A stretch of DNA of 16,513 bases from Deltaproteobacteria bacterium (GTDB taxonomy: Bacteria; Desulfobacterota; Binatia; UBA9968), in contig JAERMN010000015.1 in NCBI GenBank assembly GCA_016844625.1, forward strand, positions 1 through 16,513. Direction: 5' to 3'. The notes beneath the pieces are model-generated. The model was not told the origin of the DNA. It saw nothing but the letters and a program-made list of their open reading frames with translations, and did not search any database. Both the position numbers and the translations under genes were made by a program. Shown in pieces: positions 1 to 7,359 of this stretch. The first letter of the stretch is position 1, and each line of letters starts with the position of its first letter.

Positions 1-14
1 ACTCGAAGTTTCAT
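1..14 (-). CDS. Start of a further NMT1-like binding-fold paralogue (partial, runs off left edge)
   Basis: Read on the minus strand, the first 14 bases give ATG AAA CTT CGA GT, that is M-K-L-R and the first two bases of a Val codon. Copies 1, 2 and 4 of the family begin MKLRV and copy 3 begins MKLRI. The position fits the same head-to-tail spacing, 195 bases downstream of the stop of copy 1. The upstream sequence is only a weak Shine-Dalgarno (GGCGGAAAA). With just four codons visible this is an inference from the family's invariant start and the tandem arrangement. Confidence 0.6.
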
Positions 15-34
15 TTTGTTTTCCGCCGGCGTCT

Positions 35-57
35 AAAAATTATCGCGTGTTCGCGAT
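35..57 (-). terminator. Possible intrinsic terminator (minus strand)
   Basis: On the minus strand ATCGCG-AACA-CGCGAT forms a six-pair GC-rich stem followed by AATTTTTA. It lies downstream of binding-protein copy 1. The stem is short, and the next gene starts only about 20 bases further on, so it might instead be a leader hairpin of that gene. Confidence 0.3.
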
Positions 58-101
58 TTCGAGCTTCCGATTCAACTAATCTGGAACACTCGATTCATTC
101 T

Positions 102-177
102 TTCACCACCAAGGCCACGAGAAGGTTCGAACGATTAATACTCCAAACTTTGTGATCTTCGTGACCTTGGTGGTGAA
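102..177. repeat. Imperfect inverted repeat of the CACCAAGG/CACGA type
   Basis: The arm at 102-120 (ttcaccaccaaggccacga) is the reverse complement of the arm at 159-177 with one mismatch in 19 bases; the loop is 38 bases. It lies downstream of copy 1. A related palindrome occurs in the next intergenic space (1362-1425), so this is a dispersed extragenic repeat rather than a feature of one gene. It could act as a terminator or mRNA 3' stabiliser. Confidence 0.75.
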
Positions 178-209
178 TACTTCTCGTGCCTAAATTCGTA
201 CGTTCTCGA

Positions 210-1274
210 TTAATATCCGTAGCGCTCGACCACGGGTTGGAGCCGTTCGAGGCTGCGTTTTACGTCGTCGGTCTGGGACATTTCGGCCCAGGCTTCCTGC
301 GCCAATTCCTGGCGTACTACTTCTTCGACATCACGTCGCGTGATCGATTTTGACAGCACGCCGGCGTCTTCATGTTCTTCTAAAATTCGCCACACGCCTT
401 CGACGGTCAACTGGCCGTCGAGGGGATGAAAGGCGCTATCCATGATGCTCATGGGCCTGAGATCGCGCATGCGCTCGGACTGGTCCGGGTTGTCGACTCG
501 CAACTTGGCTTCGACGAAGCGCTGAAACGGAAAGTTTTCAGGGATGATGCGCATGAAGTGATAACCGCGGATGGCCGCTTTCCAGTAGCGCTTAATCACC
601 TCCGGATTGCGCTCGACAAACGATTTGCGTGCGACCGTGACACGATCCGGCCGGCCGTACGGTTTGTTGTCTTCGACGAAATCGTAAAGCTTGTTGAAGC
701 CACGTTCTAGCAATTGCGGCACGAAGGGATTCTGCACAATCGCCGCATCGGTCTCGCCGGCCAACAGCGGCCGCCAGGCGTCGCGCATGGAGCCGTATTG
801 GTAACCGATCTTCCAGTCGATTTCCCGGTCCGGATCGATGCCAGCCTTGCGCATTTGATGCTCGTACCAAAGGGTGGCGATGCCGCCTTTATACCAATCG
901 CCGACGCGTTTGCCGCGCAAAGCGGCGATCGATTCAATTCCCGGCGCAGCGACTAGCGTGCCGGTAAACTGGTTGCGCCAACCCCCGATGATACGCAGTT
1001 CGTCGTTGCCCAAGGCGCGCTCTGCGAATGGCGTGCGCACGTGCACGTCGGGAATGATATCGATGCCGAAGGCGATCATATCGCGCAAGACCGTGCCCAC
1101 TTCGTCGTAACGCTCGCCTTCCGGGCGGGTGGAATCGATGGCGCCGGGATTGATCTTGGCGTGCACCACTTCGACGTCGAGACCTTCTTGAGCATAGAAG
1201 CCTGCCTCCAAGGTCACCGCGGCGTCAAGCACATGGCGCGCGTGCCAACATCCATTGCCTACTCTAAGCTTCAT
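210..1274 (-). CDS. NMT1/THI5-like periplasmic-binding-fold protein, copy 1 (no signal peptide)
   Basis: This 354-residue protein has the type 2 periplasmic-binding fold of the NMT1/THI5/SsuA superfamily. Family marks are an N-terminal strand leading to EAGFYAQEGLDVE (23-35), the hinge motif GKRVGDWYKGG (121-131) and ETDAAIVQNP (174-183). Unlike a transport receptor it begins directly with the mature fold (MKLRVGN) and has no hydrophobic leader, so it probably stays in the cytoplasm. C9, W10, H11 and H14, together with PDVHVRTPFAER (75-86) and GGWRN (97-101), are the same in all four full copies and may line the ligand pocket. The start is supported by GAGGGA seven bases upstream. Alternatives are an exported receptor secreted by another route, or an enzyme on this fold. 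The ligand is unknown. Confidence 0.85.
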   Translation of the reverse strand: MKLRVGNGCWHARHVLDAAVTLEAGFYAQEGLDVEVVHAKINPGAIDSTRPEGERYDEVGTVLRDMIAFGIDIIPDVHVRTPFAERALGNDELRIIGGWRNQFTGTLVAAPGIESIAALRGKRVGDWYKGGIATLWYEHQMRKAGIDPDREIDWKIGYQYGSMRDAWRPLLAGETDAAIVQNPFVPQLLERGFNKLYDFVEDNKPYGRPDRVTVARKSFVERNPEVIKRYWKAAIRGYHFMRIIPENFPFQRFVEAKLRVDNPDQSERMRDLRPMSIMDSAFHPLDGQLTVEGVWRILEEHEDAGVLSKSITRRDVEEVVRQELAQEAWAEMSQTDDVKRSLERLQPVVERYGY

Positions 1275-1335
1275 CGTTGTCCCTCGATCGTTGTCTTAAA
1301 TTTTGGCTCTTGTGAGTTTACTGGGGAGGAGTATC

Positions 1336-1425
1336 CACCATGAAGGACATGGTTCGACGATGTTCACCACGAGAACGAAGTTTAAGAATTAGATATTTAA
1401 AACCTTCCAGTCCTTCGTGGTGAAC
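1336..1425. repeat. Cluster of CACCACGAAGGAC-type repeat units with a palindrome
   Basis: The region between copies 2 and 1 contains ccaccatgaaggacatgg (from 1336), then gttcaccacga (1362-1372), and the exact reverse complement tcgtggtgaac at 1415-1425, preceded by gtcct. These are degenerate units of the motif seen at 102-177. The palindrome with its AT-rich centre (tttaagaattagatatttaaaa) could form a hairpin downstream of copy 2. Confidence 0.65.
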
Positions 1426-1498
1426 AACGACATTCGCGTAATGCCAGAATATTCACGGGGAATCCCTAACCCCCTAAATTTTAAATGTTTCATTGCTT

Positions 1499-2563
1499 CT
1501 AGTAACCGTATTTCTCGACCACCGGTGCCAAGCGCGCCAAATTGCTCTTGACCTCGTCGGTCTCGGCCATCTCGCACCACACCTCCTGAACCAAATCCTG
1601 CTGGATCACCGCGTCCAAGTCTTTGCGCGTCACCGATTTGGACAGGACGCCGGCGTCGATATGTTCTTCCAAAATGCGCCAGACGCCCTCCGCACTGAGC
1701 TGGCCGTCGAGCGGAAAAAACGAACTCTCGAGCATGATAATCGGCACGAGGTCGCGCATGCGCTCGGATTCATCCGGATTGTCCACCCGCAGCTTGGCTT
1801 CGACGAAGCGGCGAAAGGGATAGCTCTCGGGAATCATGCGCATGGTGTGATAGGCGCGGATGGTCGCTTTCCAAAATCGCTTGATCAATTCCGGATTGCG
1901 TTCGATGAACGATTTTCGCGCGACGGTGACCCGGTCCGGCCGGCCATGGGGTTTGGAGTCCTCGACGAAGTCGTAGAGCTTATTGAATCCCTGCTCGACC
2001 AATTGCGGCACCCACTGATTGCGCACGATGGCGGCGTCAGTCTCGCCGGCTTGGAGCGGCTTCCAAGCTTCGCGCATGGAGCCGTATTTGTAACCGATCT
2101 TCCATTCCACATCGTGGTCGGGATCGAGACCGGCCAGACGCATCTGCCGCTCGAGCCACAAGGTGGCGATGCCGCCGCGATACCAGTCGCCGATGCGCTT
2201 CCCCTTGAGTTCTTTGATCGACTTGACGCCGGGAGCGGTGACCAGCGACGCAGGGAACCAATTGCGCCAGCCGCCGATGATTCTCAACTCGTCATTGCCC
2301 AGGGCGCGCTCGGCGAATGGCGTGCGCACATGGACGTCGGGAATGATGTCGATATTGAAGGCGATCATGTCGCGCAGCACCGTGCCCACTTCGTCATAGC
2401 GCTCGCCGTCGGGACGGCTCGATTCCAAACCTTTGGCATAGATCTTTGCCGTAACGACGTCGACGTCGATCCCTTCTTGGGTAAACAGACCCGCCTCACG
2501 ACAATAGGCCGCAACCTGCACATGGCCGGCGTGCCAACAACCATTACCAACACGAAGTTTCAT
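1499..2563 (-). CDS. NMT1/THI5-like periplasmic-binding-fold protein, copy 2 (no signal peptide)
   Basis: Second 354-residue member of the array, alignable to copy 1 without gaps (79 of the first 100 residues identical by hand count). It keeps GNGCWHAGH at the N-terminus, the GERYDEVGTVLRDMIA block, PDVHVRTPFAER and GKRIGDWYRGGIATLW. It differs where the other copies read VVHAKINPK: here VVTAKIYAK, so His38 is Thr and Asn42-Pro43 are Tyr-Ala. In the second lobe QNP is RNQ. These are plausible ligand-specificity changes. GGAG sits six bases before the ATG. The gene is 106 bases downstream of copy 3 on the same strand. No signal peptide or lipobox is present. Confidence 0.85.
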   Translation of the reverse strand: MKLRVGNGCWHAGHVQVAAYCREAGLFTQEGIDVDVVTAKIYAKGLESSRPDGERYDEVGTVLRDMIAFNIDIIPDVHVRTPFAERALGNDELRIIGGWRNWFPASLVTAPGVKSIKELKGKRIGDWYRGGIATLWLERQMRLAGLDPDHDVEWKIGYKYGSMREAWKPLQAGETDAAIVRNQWVPQLVEQGFNKLYDFVEDSKPHGRPDRVTVARKSFIERNPELIKRFWKATIRAYHTMRMIPESYPFRRFVEAKLRVDNPDESERMRDLVPIIMLESSFFPLDGQLSAEGVWRILEEHIDAGVLSKSVTRKDLDAVIQQDLVQEVWCEMAETDEVKSNLARLAPVVEKYGY

Positions 2564-2669
2564 CGCTCACTCCAGAAAAAACTTATTGTCCGCTATCAAG
2601 TCGCCGCGCAACCGTCAAGCTGGCAGACGGACACTGCTAAATAACCAATATCAGTTTTTCGTTGCGGGC

Positions 2670-3734
2670 TCAGTATCCGTGCCGTTCTATAACCGGTTGG
2701 AGCCGTTCAAGGTTGCGTTTGATTTCATCGGTCTGGGAAATTTCGACCCATGCTTCGCACGCCAAGTCTTGTTGTATCATTTGTTCTACGTCGGCGCGGC
2801 TAATCGACTTGGCGAGCACACCGGCGTCTTGATGTTCTTCGAGAATGCGCCACACTCCCTCAGCGCTCAATTGGCCATCCATCGGAAAAAAAGCTCCTTC
2901 CATCAATTCCATCGACCAAAGATCGCGCATGCGCTCGGCTTCGTCGGGGTTAGTAAGCCGGAGTTTCGCCTCGACGAAGCGCAGAAAAGGATAATTCTCC
3001 GGGGCGATACGGATAAATTGATATCCGCGAATAGAAGCTTTCCAGTAGCGCTTGATGATCTCGGGATTGCGGGCCACGAAGCTGCGGCGCGCCACGGTCA
3101 CGCGGTCGGGCCGGCCGTGCGGCTTACTATCCTCGACAAAATCGTAAATTTTATTGAAGCCGCGCTCGAGCAACATCGGCACGTAGGGATTCTGGACAAT
3201 TGCAGCGTCGGTATCGCCGGCCAACAACGGTTTGTAAGCTTCGCGCATGGAGCCAAATTTGTAGCCGATCTTCCATTGGATCTCGCGATCGGGATCGACG
3301 CCGGCTTTACGCAACTGATGCTCATACCACATCGTGGCGATGCCGCCTTTGTACCAATCGCCGACGCGCTTGCCGCGCAGATCGGCGATCGATTGGATGC
3401 CCGGCGCGCCGACTAACGTGCCGCGAAACTGGTTGCGCCAACCGCCGATGATGACAACCTCGTCATTACCGAGCACTCGTTCGGCAAATGGCGTGCGCAC
3501 GTGCACATCGGGAATGATGTCGATGCCGTACGCCACCATGTCGCGCAACACGGTTCCGACTTCATCGTAGCGCTCACCATCAGGGCGGCTGGCGTCGATC
3601 CCCTTGGGATTGATCTTCGCATGGACGATTTCCGCATCGATGCCCTCTTGAGCGAAAAAGCCAGCTTCCTGGCAGAGAAATGCATGCTGGATATGAAAGG
3701 CGTGCCAGCACGCGTTACCTATTCTAAGTTTCAT
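2670..3734 (-). CDS. NMT1/THI5-like periplasmic-binding-fold protein, copy 3 (no signal peptide)
   Basis: Third 354-residue copy on the minus strand, the first binding protein after the hydrolase. It is closest to copy 4 across the divergent control region: 87 of the first 100 residues are identical by hand count, against 76 of 100 with copy 1. It shares the insert-free length, GNACWHAFH start, GGWRNQF, GKRVGDWYKGGIATMW and the C-terminal QTDEIKRNLERLQPVIER block. GGGAG lies six bases before the ATG. A terminator-like hairpin (3784-3808) lies just upstream, so it may need its own promoter or depend on read-through; no clear promoter was seen. Ligand and function are unknown. Confidence 0.85.
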   Translation of the reverse strand: MKLRIGNACWHAFHIQHAFLCQEAGFFAQEGIDAEIVHAKINPKGIDASRPDGERYDEVGTVLRDMVAYGIDIIPDVHVRTPFAERVLGNDEVVIIGGWRNQFRGTLVGAPGIQSIADLRGKRVGDWYKGGIATMWYEHQLRKAGVDPDREIQWKIGYKFGSMREAYKPLLAGDTDAAIVQNPYVPMLLERGFNKIYDFVEDSKPHGRPDRVTVARRSFVARNPEIIKRYWKASIRGYQFIRIAPENYPFLRFVEAKLRLTNPDEAERMRDLWSMELMEGAFFPMDGQLSAEGVWRILEEHQDAGVLAKSISRADVEQMIQQDLACEAWVEISQTDEIKRNLERLQPVIERHGY

Positions 3735-3783
3735 TCACGTCTCCCTTCGAAGAAAAGTTGCCGCACGCAAAAGGTCTCGAGTT

Positions 3784-3808
3784 AAAACTACGGCGCGATG
3801 AGCCGCAG
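3784..3808 (-). terminator. Putative intrinsic terminator after the alpha/beta hydrolase
   Basis: In the minus-strand transcript CTGCGGC pairs with GCCGTAG (seven pairs, one G-U), around a seven-base loop, and is followed directly by TTTTAA. It lies 29 bases past the hydrolase stop and before binding-protein copy 3, so it could reduce transcription into the downstream array. Confidence 0.55.
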
Positions 3809-3836
3809 TAGAGCGTGGGAAATCCGCGCCGGTAAA

Positions 3837-4637
3837 TTATCGCTTCACAAACTCGATCACTTTGCGGTTGAATTCGTCCGCCTGGTCCATCATCGCCAGA
3901 TGACTGCAGCGGTCGATCAGGTGCATGTTCAAGCCGGGCTCCAATGCCGCGAGCTGGGCGAAGCGCTTGGCCGCGTTGCCGCGGTCGTCTTTCGCGTAAA
4001 GATAAAGCTTCGGCACTGAACAGTGGGCAAAGCGTTTCCACAAAGGCGTATCTCCCGAATACCAGTCCGGCTCCGCCGCTCTGGCTTTGAGAAAAGCTTC
4101 AAAGTTTTTCCCTGTGCTCATCCGGTGGCGGATCTGGACAAACTCATTGGTGATGAGCGACTTGTTAAAAAAGTCTCTTTCTAAAGATTGGCGTACTTCT
4201 TCTATAGTCGGCGGGTTCTTCGGCAGTTCCGCGCCGCCGGCTTTTTGGTCCGTAAGCAAAGGTAACAGCGGAAAAACCGCTAGGGCGACGACGCCATGCA
4301 ACCGGTTCGGATGATTCAAAGCGAGCAGCGCTGGGCCCGTGCCGGCGTTAGAGTGGCCGACCAGATAAGCCTGGTCGATTGCCAGCGCATCCATAAATTT
4401 GAGAGAGAACTCGGTGCGATATTGGTCGCTGTAATCCTTCGGTTGAGTGGATAACCCGAACGCGGGCAAATCGAATGCGACCGCGCGCAAACCCGCCTGA
4501 GCAAATACCAGCACGCTTTTTTCGTACACTTCGAGCGATGAGCCAAGGGCAAGACCGTGCAAGAGCAGTACCGTCGTGCCCCTGCCGGCTTCGATGTAGC
4601 GGGTTTTTAGGCCGTCGACGACAACGAAATTTTCCAT
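3837..4637 (-). CDS. Alpha/beta hydrolase
   Basis: This 266-residue cytoplasmic protein has a complete alpha/beta hydrolase layout: HG oxyanion motif (27-28) after LLL, nucleophile elbow G-H-S-N-A-G with Ser96, acid in YAKDDRG (Asp217 or Asp218), and His246 in DRCSHLAMMDQ. A helical lid (about 130-200) contains MSTGKNFEAF, which is related to the lid of the second hydrolase in this window. AGGAG is seven bases before the ATG. It is the first gene of the minus-strand unit and is divergent from binding-protein copy 4. The family covers esterases, C-C hydrolases and lactonases. The His is followed by Leu, not the Trp usual in meta-cleavage hydrolases, so the substrate is not predictable. Confidence 0.85.
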   Translation of the reverse strand: MENFVVVDGLKTRYIEAGRGTTVLLLHGLALGSSLEVYEKSVLVFAQAGLRAVAFDLPAFGLSTQPKDYSDQYRTEFSLKFMDALAIDQAYLVGHSNAGTGPALLALNHPNRLHGVVALAVFPLLPLLTDQKAGGAELPKNPPTIEEVRQSLERDFFNKSLITNEFVQIRHRMSTGKNFEAFLKARAAEPDWYSGDTPLWKRFAHCSVPKLYLYAKDDRGNAAKRFAQLAALEPGLNMHLIDRCSHLAMMDQADEFNRKVIEFVKR

Positions 4638-4915
4638 GATCGGTCTCCTTTCGCTGGCAAGCTATCGCTCTCACGCGCAAACTGTCAAGGCCACTGACTG
4701 TTGCCGGACTGCGACTGTTCGCTTCGCCGATCATTGGGCGTGGAACAGTAGGCCGGGGGGGCCGTCATCGCTTGACAGGCGGCTTTCAATAGTAGTAATC
4801 CGGCCTTGAGTGTGACGGAAGCCGGTTACGCTATGGCCGGCTATTTTCTCTACCGTAAGCAGAGTTTCTGAACTCAGCCAAAAAAATTGTTCCCGTCGAT
4901 AGCAGGAGGACCGCG
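4638..4915. promoter_or_regulatory. Divergent control region between hydrolase and binding-protein copy 4
   Basis: This 278-base region has no convincing gene. Leftward, TTGACA (complement of 4683-4688) with GATAGCTT (complement of 4659-4666) could serve the hydrolase. Rightward, TTGACA (4772-4777) and AGTAAT (4794-4799) could serve copy 4. The 5' leader of copy 4 contains a hairpin agccgg/ccggct (4820-4825, 4837-4842) followed by attttctc, which may be an attenuator or simply part of an operator. Confidence 0.5.
4772..4799 (+). promoter_or_regulatory. Sigma70-like promoter candidate for binding-protein copy 4
   Basis: Perfect -35 TTGACA at 4772-4777 and -10-like AGTAAT at 4794-4799 (four of six to TATAAT), spaced 16 bases. 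The same combination, including the extended TTGACAGGC, recurs at 6031-6058 in front of the Rieske operon, which raises confidence that it is functional. Confidence 0.5.
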
Positions 4916-5980
4916 ATGAAACTCCGTGTCGGTAACGCTTGCTGGCATGCCTTCCACGTGCAACACGCATTGCTCTGTCGCGAGGCGGGATTCTACGACC
5001 AAGAAGGCATCGACGTTGAGATCGTGCACGCGAAAATCAATCCCAAGGCGATCGAGTCGAGCCGGCCCGGCGGCGAGAGATATGATGAAGTCGGTACGGT
5101 ACTGCGCGACATGATCGCTTATGGCATTGATATCATTCCTGACGTGCATGTGCGCACGCCGTTTGCCGAGCGGGTATTGGGCCACGACGAGGTCGTGATC
5201 ATCGGCGGCTGGCGCAATCACTATGGCGGCACGGCGATGGGCGCGCCGAGCGTTAAATCCATGGGCGATTTGAAAGGCAAGCGAATCGGCGATTGGTACA
5301 AAGGCGGCATTCACACCCTCTGGTGGGAGCGCCAACTGCGCCAAGCCGGTCTTAGTCCGGACCGAGACGTGGAATGGAAAATCGGCTACCTCTACGGCTC
5401 GATGCGCGAAGCTTGGAAGCCACTGCAACGGGGCGAAACCGATGCGGCGATCGTGCAAAATCCCTGGGTGCCGACGCTGCTTGAGCAAGGATACAATAAG
5501 CTCTATGACTTCGATCAAGAGACCAAGCCCTACGGCAGGCCCGATCGTGTCACCGTGGCGCGCAGAACTTTCGTCGAGCGCAATCCGGAATTGATCAAGC
5601 GGTTCTGGAAGGCGGCGATCCGCGGCTATCATTTCATGCGCATTGTGCCGGAAAATTTCCCGTTCCAGCGCTACGTCGAGGCCAAGTTGCGCACGGATAA
5701 TCCGGACAAGGCGGAGTGTCTACGCGATCTGACGCCGATGGTGATGATGGAGAGCCATTTTTTTCCTCTCGATGGCCAGCTCACGGAAGAAGGAGTCTGG
5801 CGAATTCTTGAGGAACATATCGACGCCGGCGTGTTAGCCAAATCGGTGACCTGGTCCGATGTCGCGAAGCTCATTGATCAAGCCCTGGTGCAAGAAGCTT
5901 GGGCCGAAATGTCTCAGACCGATGAGGTGAAGCGCAGCCTCGAGCGTCTCCAACCGGTGATCGAGCGCGTGGGGTATTAA
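4916..5980 (+). CDS. NMT1/THI5-like periplasmic-binding-fold protein, copy 4 (no signal peptide)
   Basis: Fourth complete 354-residue copy, this time on the plus strand and 114 bases ahead of the Rieske operon. It starts MKLRVGNACWHAFH with no leader, after a strong AGGAGG six bases upstream. It retains GERYDEVGTVLRDMIA, PDVHVRTPFAER, GKRIGDWYKGG and GETDAAIVQNP. In the second lobe, DFDQETKPYGRPD replaces the FVED.KP of the others, and IATLW reads IHTLW. Its position beside oxygenases and its promoter similarity to theirs suggest it takes part in the same pathway, either sensing or presenting a substrate or catalysing a step as Pht5-type decarboxylases on this fold do. That role is inference. 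Confidence 0.85.
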   Translation: MKLRVGNACWHAFHVQHALLCREAGFYDQEGIDVEIVHAKINPKAIESSRPGGERYDEVGTVLRDMIAYGIDIIPDVHVRTPFAERVLGHDEVVIIGGWRNHYGGTAMGAPSVKSMGDLKGKRIGDWYKGGIHTLWWERQLRQAGLSPDRDVEWKIGYLYGSMREAWKPLQRGETDAAIVQNPWVPTLLEQGYNKLYDFDQETKPYGRPDRVTVARRTFVERNPELIKRFWKAAIRGYHFMRIVPENFPFQRYVEAKLRTDNPDKAECLRDLTPMVMMESHFFPLDGQLTEEGVWRILEEHIDAGVLAKSVTWSDVAKLIDQALVQEAWAEMSQTDEVKRSLERLQPVIERVGY

Positions 5981-5985
5981 CAACA

Positions 5986-6007
5986 GAGCGCCATCGATGA
6001 GGCGCTC
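5986..6007 (+). terminator. Small hairpin after binding-protein copy 4
   Basis: gagcgcc (5986-5992) and ggcgctc (6001-6007) form a seven-pair stem with an eight-base loop just past the stop codon. No T-run follows, so it may only weakly terminate or may protect the transcript end. Confidence 0.35.
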
Positions 6008-6030
6008 GGCGTTCCATCGAAGCTCCTAGC

Positions 6031-6058
6031 TTGACAGGCTGATTGTAACTTTAGTAAT
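6031..6058 (+). promoter_or_regulatory. Sigma70-like promoter candidate for the Rieske operon
   Basis: TTGACA at 6031-6036, 16-base spacer, AGTAAT at 6053-6058. It lies about 36 bases before the start of the first Rieske gene and matches the candidate at 4772-4799 in both boxes, spacing and the GGC after the -35. Confidence 0.55.
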
Positions 6059-6094
6059 GGCTGTACTCATCAGCAAGGATTGGGGAGGTAACCC

Positions 6095-7327
6095 ATGTAC
6101 CGCACAACCAAAAAGGAAAATGAAATTTTAACGCGCGTCAGCGCTGGCACACCGATGGGGGAACTGCTGCGGCGCTACTGGTGGCCGATTGGCATATCCG
6201 CGCACCTGAAAGAGAGACCGACCTATATACGAGTGATGGGTGAAGACTTGGTGTTGTTTCGCGATGCGGCTGGAAAGCCGGCGATCATCGGCGCCCGGTG
6301 CGCCCATCGCAGGGCTAATTTATGCCTGGGCGATGTTGAAAAAGATGGCATCCGGTGCCGTTATCATGGCTGGCTGTACGGCAACGACGGCCGCGTGCTG
6401 CAAACGCCGGGTGAGCCGCCTGACAGCAAACTCAAAGACACGATTAAACATCCGAGTTATCCGGCCCAGGAGCTTGGCGGGTTCATTTTCGTTTATATGG
6501 GGCCCAAACCCGTCCCGCTGCTGCCGAGGTATCATTTTCTCGCCGCCGAGGGCGAGCGTCACTCGATCGTGCAAGGATTTGGCAAATGCAATTGGCTTCA
6601 AGCCACGGAAAACGGCATCGATCCGCTGCATGCGGGATTCTTACATGGCGATATTTGGGACGCCGTGTCCGCGGAACCGGAAACCACCTGGTTTGAAGAA
6701 ACCGATTTGGGTATTGTCTACAAGGTCATCCGGCCGGGGCGCAAACCGGGCGAGTATAATTACCGCGAACATCATTTATTCATGCCCGGCATCAGCTCGG
6801 GCGGCGACGCTTCGGTGAGTGAAGGCGCGGATAATCCGCCGCCCGACGAACTGCCCGCGGTCACGGCGCGCTGGAGCGTGCCGGTGGACGACACCCGGAT
6901 GATGCACATGCGGGTGTTCTTCAAGCCCGCCAGCAAAAACGCCAAGCCGCTGCAATTTAAAACTTTGAGTTTGGCGCAGACGCGTACTTCGCCGTTCCAA
7001 GTCGAGCCCTACGGCGAGTACCAGAACGCCACGGGGGCGCCGACGCTCGGTTACACGATCCCGAAATCCATCGGGGGCGAAGACGCCGTCATGCTCGACA
7101 GCATGGGAACGATCGTGGATCGGGAAAATGAAAATCTCACCGTCGCTGACGAGAGCATGGAAATGCTGCGCAAGATGTATCTCAAACAAATCGAAGTGGT
7201 TAAGCAGGGCGGCGATCCGCTCGGCGTGGTGCGCGACGAGAACAAGAATCAAATGATTATCGCCGGCGGTCTGTACCGCTGGATCTCGCCCGACGAACGC
7301 AAGCAGTTGCTCGAAAAAGCCGCGTAA
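6095..7327 (+). CDS. Rieske non-heme iron oxygenase, phthalate-dioxygenase-like alpha subunit (1)
   Basis: This 410-residue protein has a Rieske [2Fe-2S] domain with C69-A-H71-R and C88-R-Y-H91-G-W, then a catalytic domain with the mononuclear iron motif D176-x2-H179-x4-H184 in NGIDPLHAGFLH. The C-terminal DRENENLTVADESM block resembles the phthalate 4,5-dioxygenase oxygenase group. Such enzymes use O2 and electrons from a reductase to hydroxylate or O-dealkylate aromatic and related substrates in the cytoplasm. The Rieske Pro of the usual CPHR is Ala here. GGAGG lies six bases before the ATG. It heads a four-gene operon. No reductase or ferredoxin is nearby, so electrons must come from elsewhere. 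The substrate is unknown. Confidence 0.9.
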   Translation: MYRTTKKENEILTRVSAGTPMGELLRRYWWPIGISAHLKERPTYIRVMGEDLVLFRDAAGKPAIIGARCAHRRANLCLGDVEKDGIRCRYHGWLYGNDGRVLQTPGEPPDSKLKDTIKHPSYPAQELGGFIFVYMGPKPVPLLPRYHFLAAEGERHSIVQGFGKCNWLQATENGIDPLHAGFLHGDIWDAVSAEPETTWFEETDLGIVYKVIRPGRKPGEYNYREHHLFMPGISSGGDASVSEGADNPPPDELPAVTARWSVPVDDTRMMHMRVFFKPASKNAKPLQFKTLSLAQTRTSPFQVEPYGEYQNATGAPTLGYTIPKSIGGEDAVMLDSMGTIVDRENENLTVADESMEMLRKMYLKQIEVVKQGGDPLGVVRDENKNQMIIAGGLYRWISPDERKQLLEKAA

Positions 7328-7359
7328 GGCGCGGGCTCATCAAGGAACGAAAGAACGAA

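Larger units (their letters stand above)
15..209. other. Intergenic spacer between binding-protein copies
   Basis: No coding frame is convincing here. The spacer holds a long imperfect palindrome (102-177) and a smaller GC hairpin (42-57), described separately. It is more AT-rich than the flanking genes. Confidence 0.6.

Noticed and set aside
1493..2644. Long open frame of 383 codons on the plus strand opposite binding-protein copy 2
   Set aside because: It mirrors the real gene codon by codon, has no ribosome site, and similar mirror frames occur opposite copies 3 and 4; it reflects codon bias of the true genes.
4874..5632. Minus-strand frame opposite binding-protein copy 4
   Set aside because: Same mirror effect as above; the plus-strand frame has AGGAGG and family motifs throughout.
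210..5980. THI5 pyrimidine synthase identity for the 354-residue family
   Set aside because: The Cys-rich CCCFC motif of THI5 is absent, so only the fold relationship is claimed.
6776..7252. Minus-strand frame opposite the first Rieske gene
   Set aside because: Low-complexity His/Arg-rich translation without family motifs; lies wholly inside a well-supported gene.
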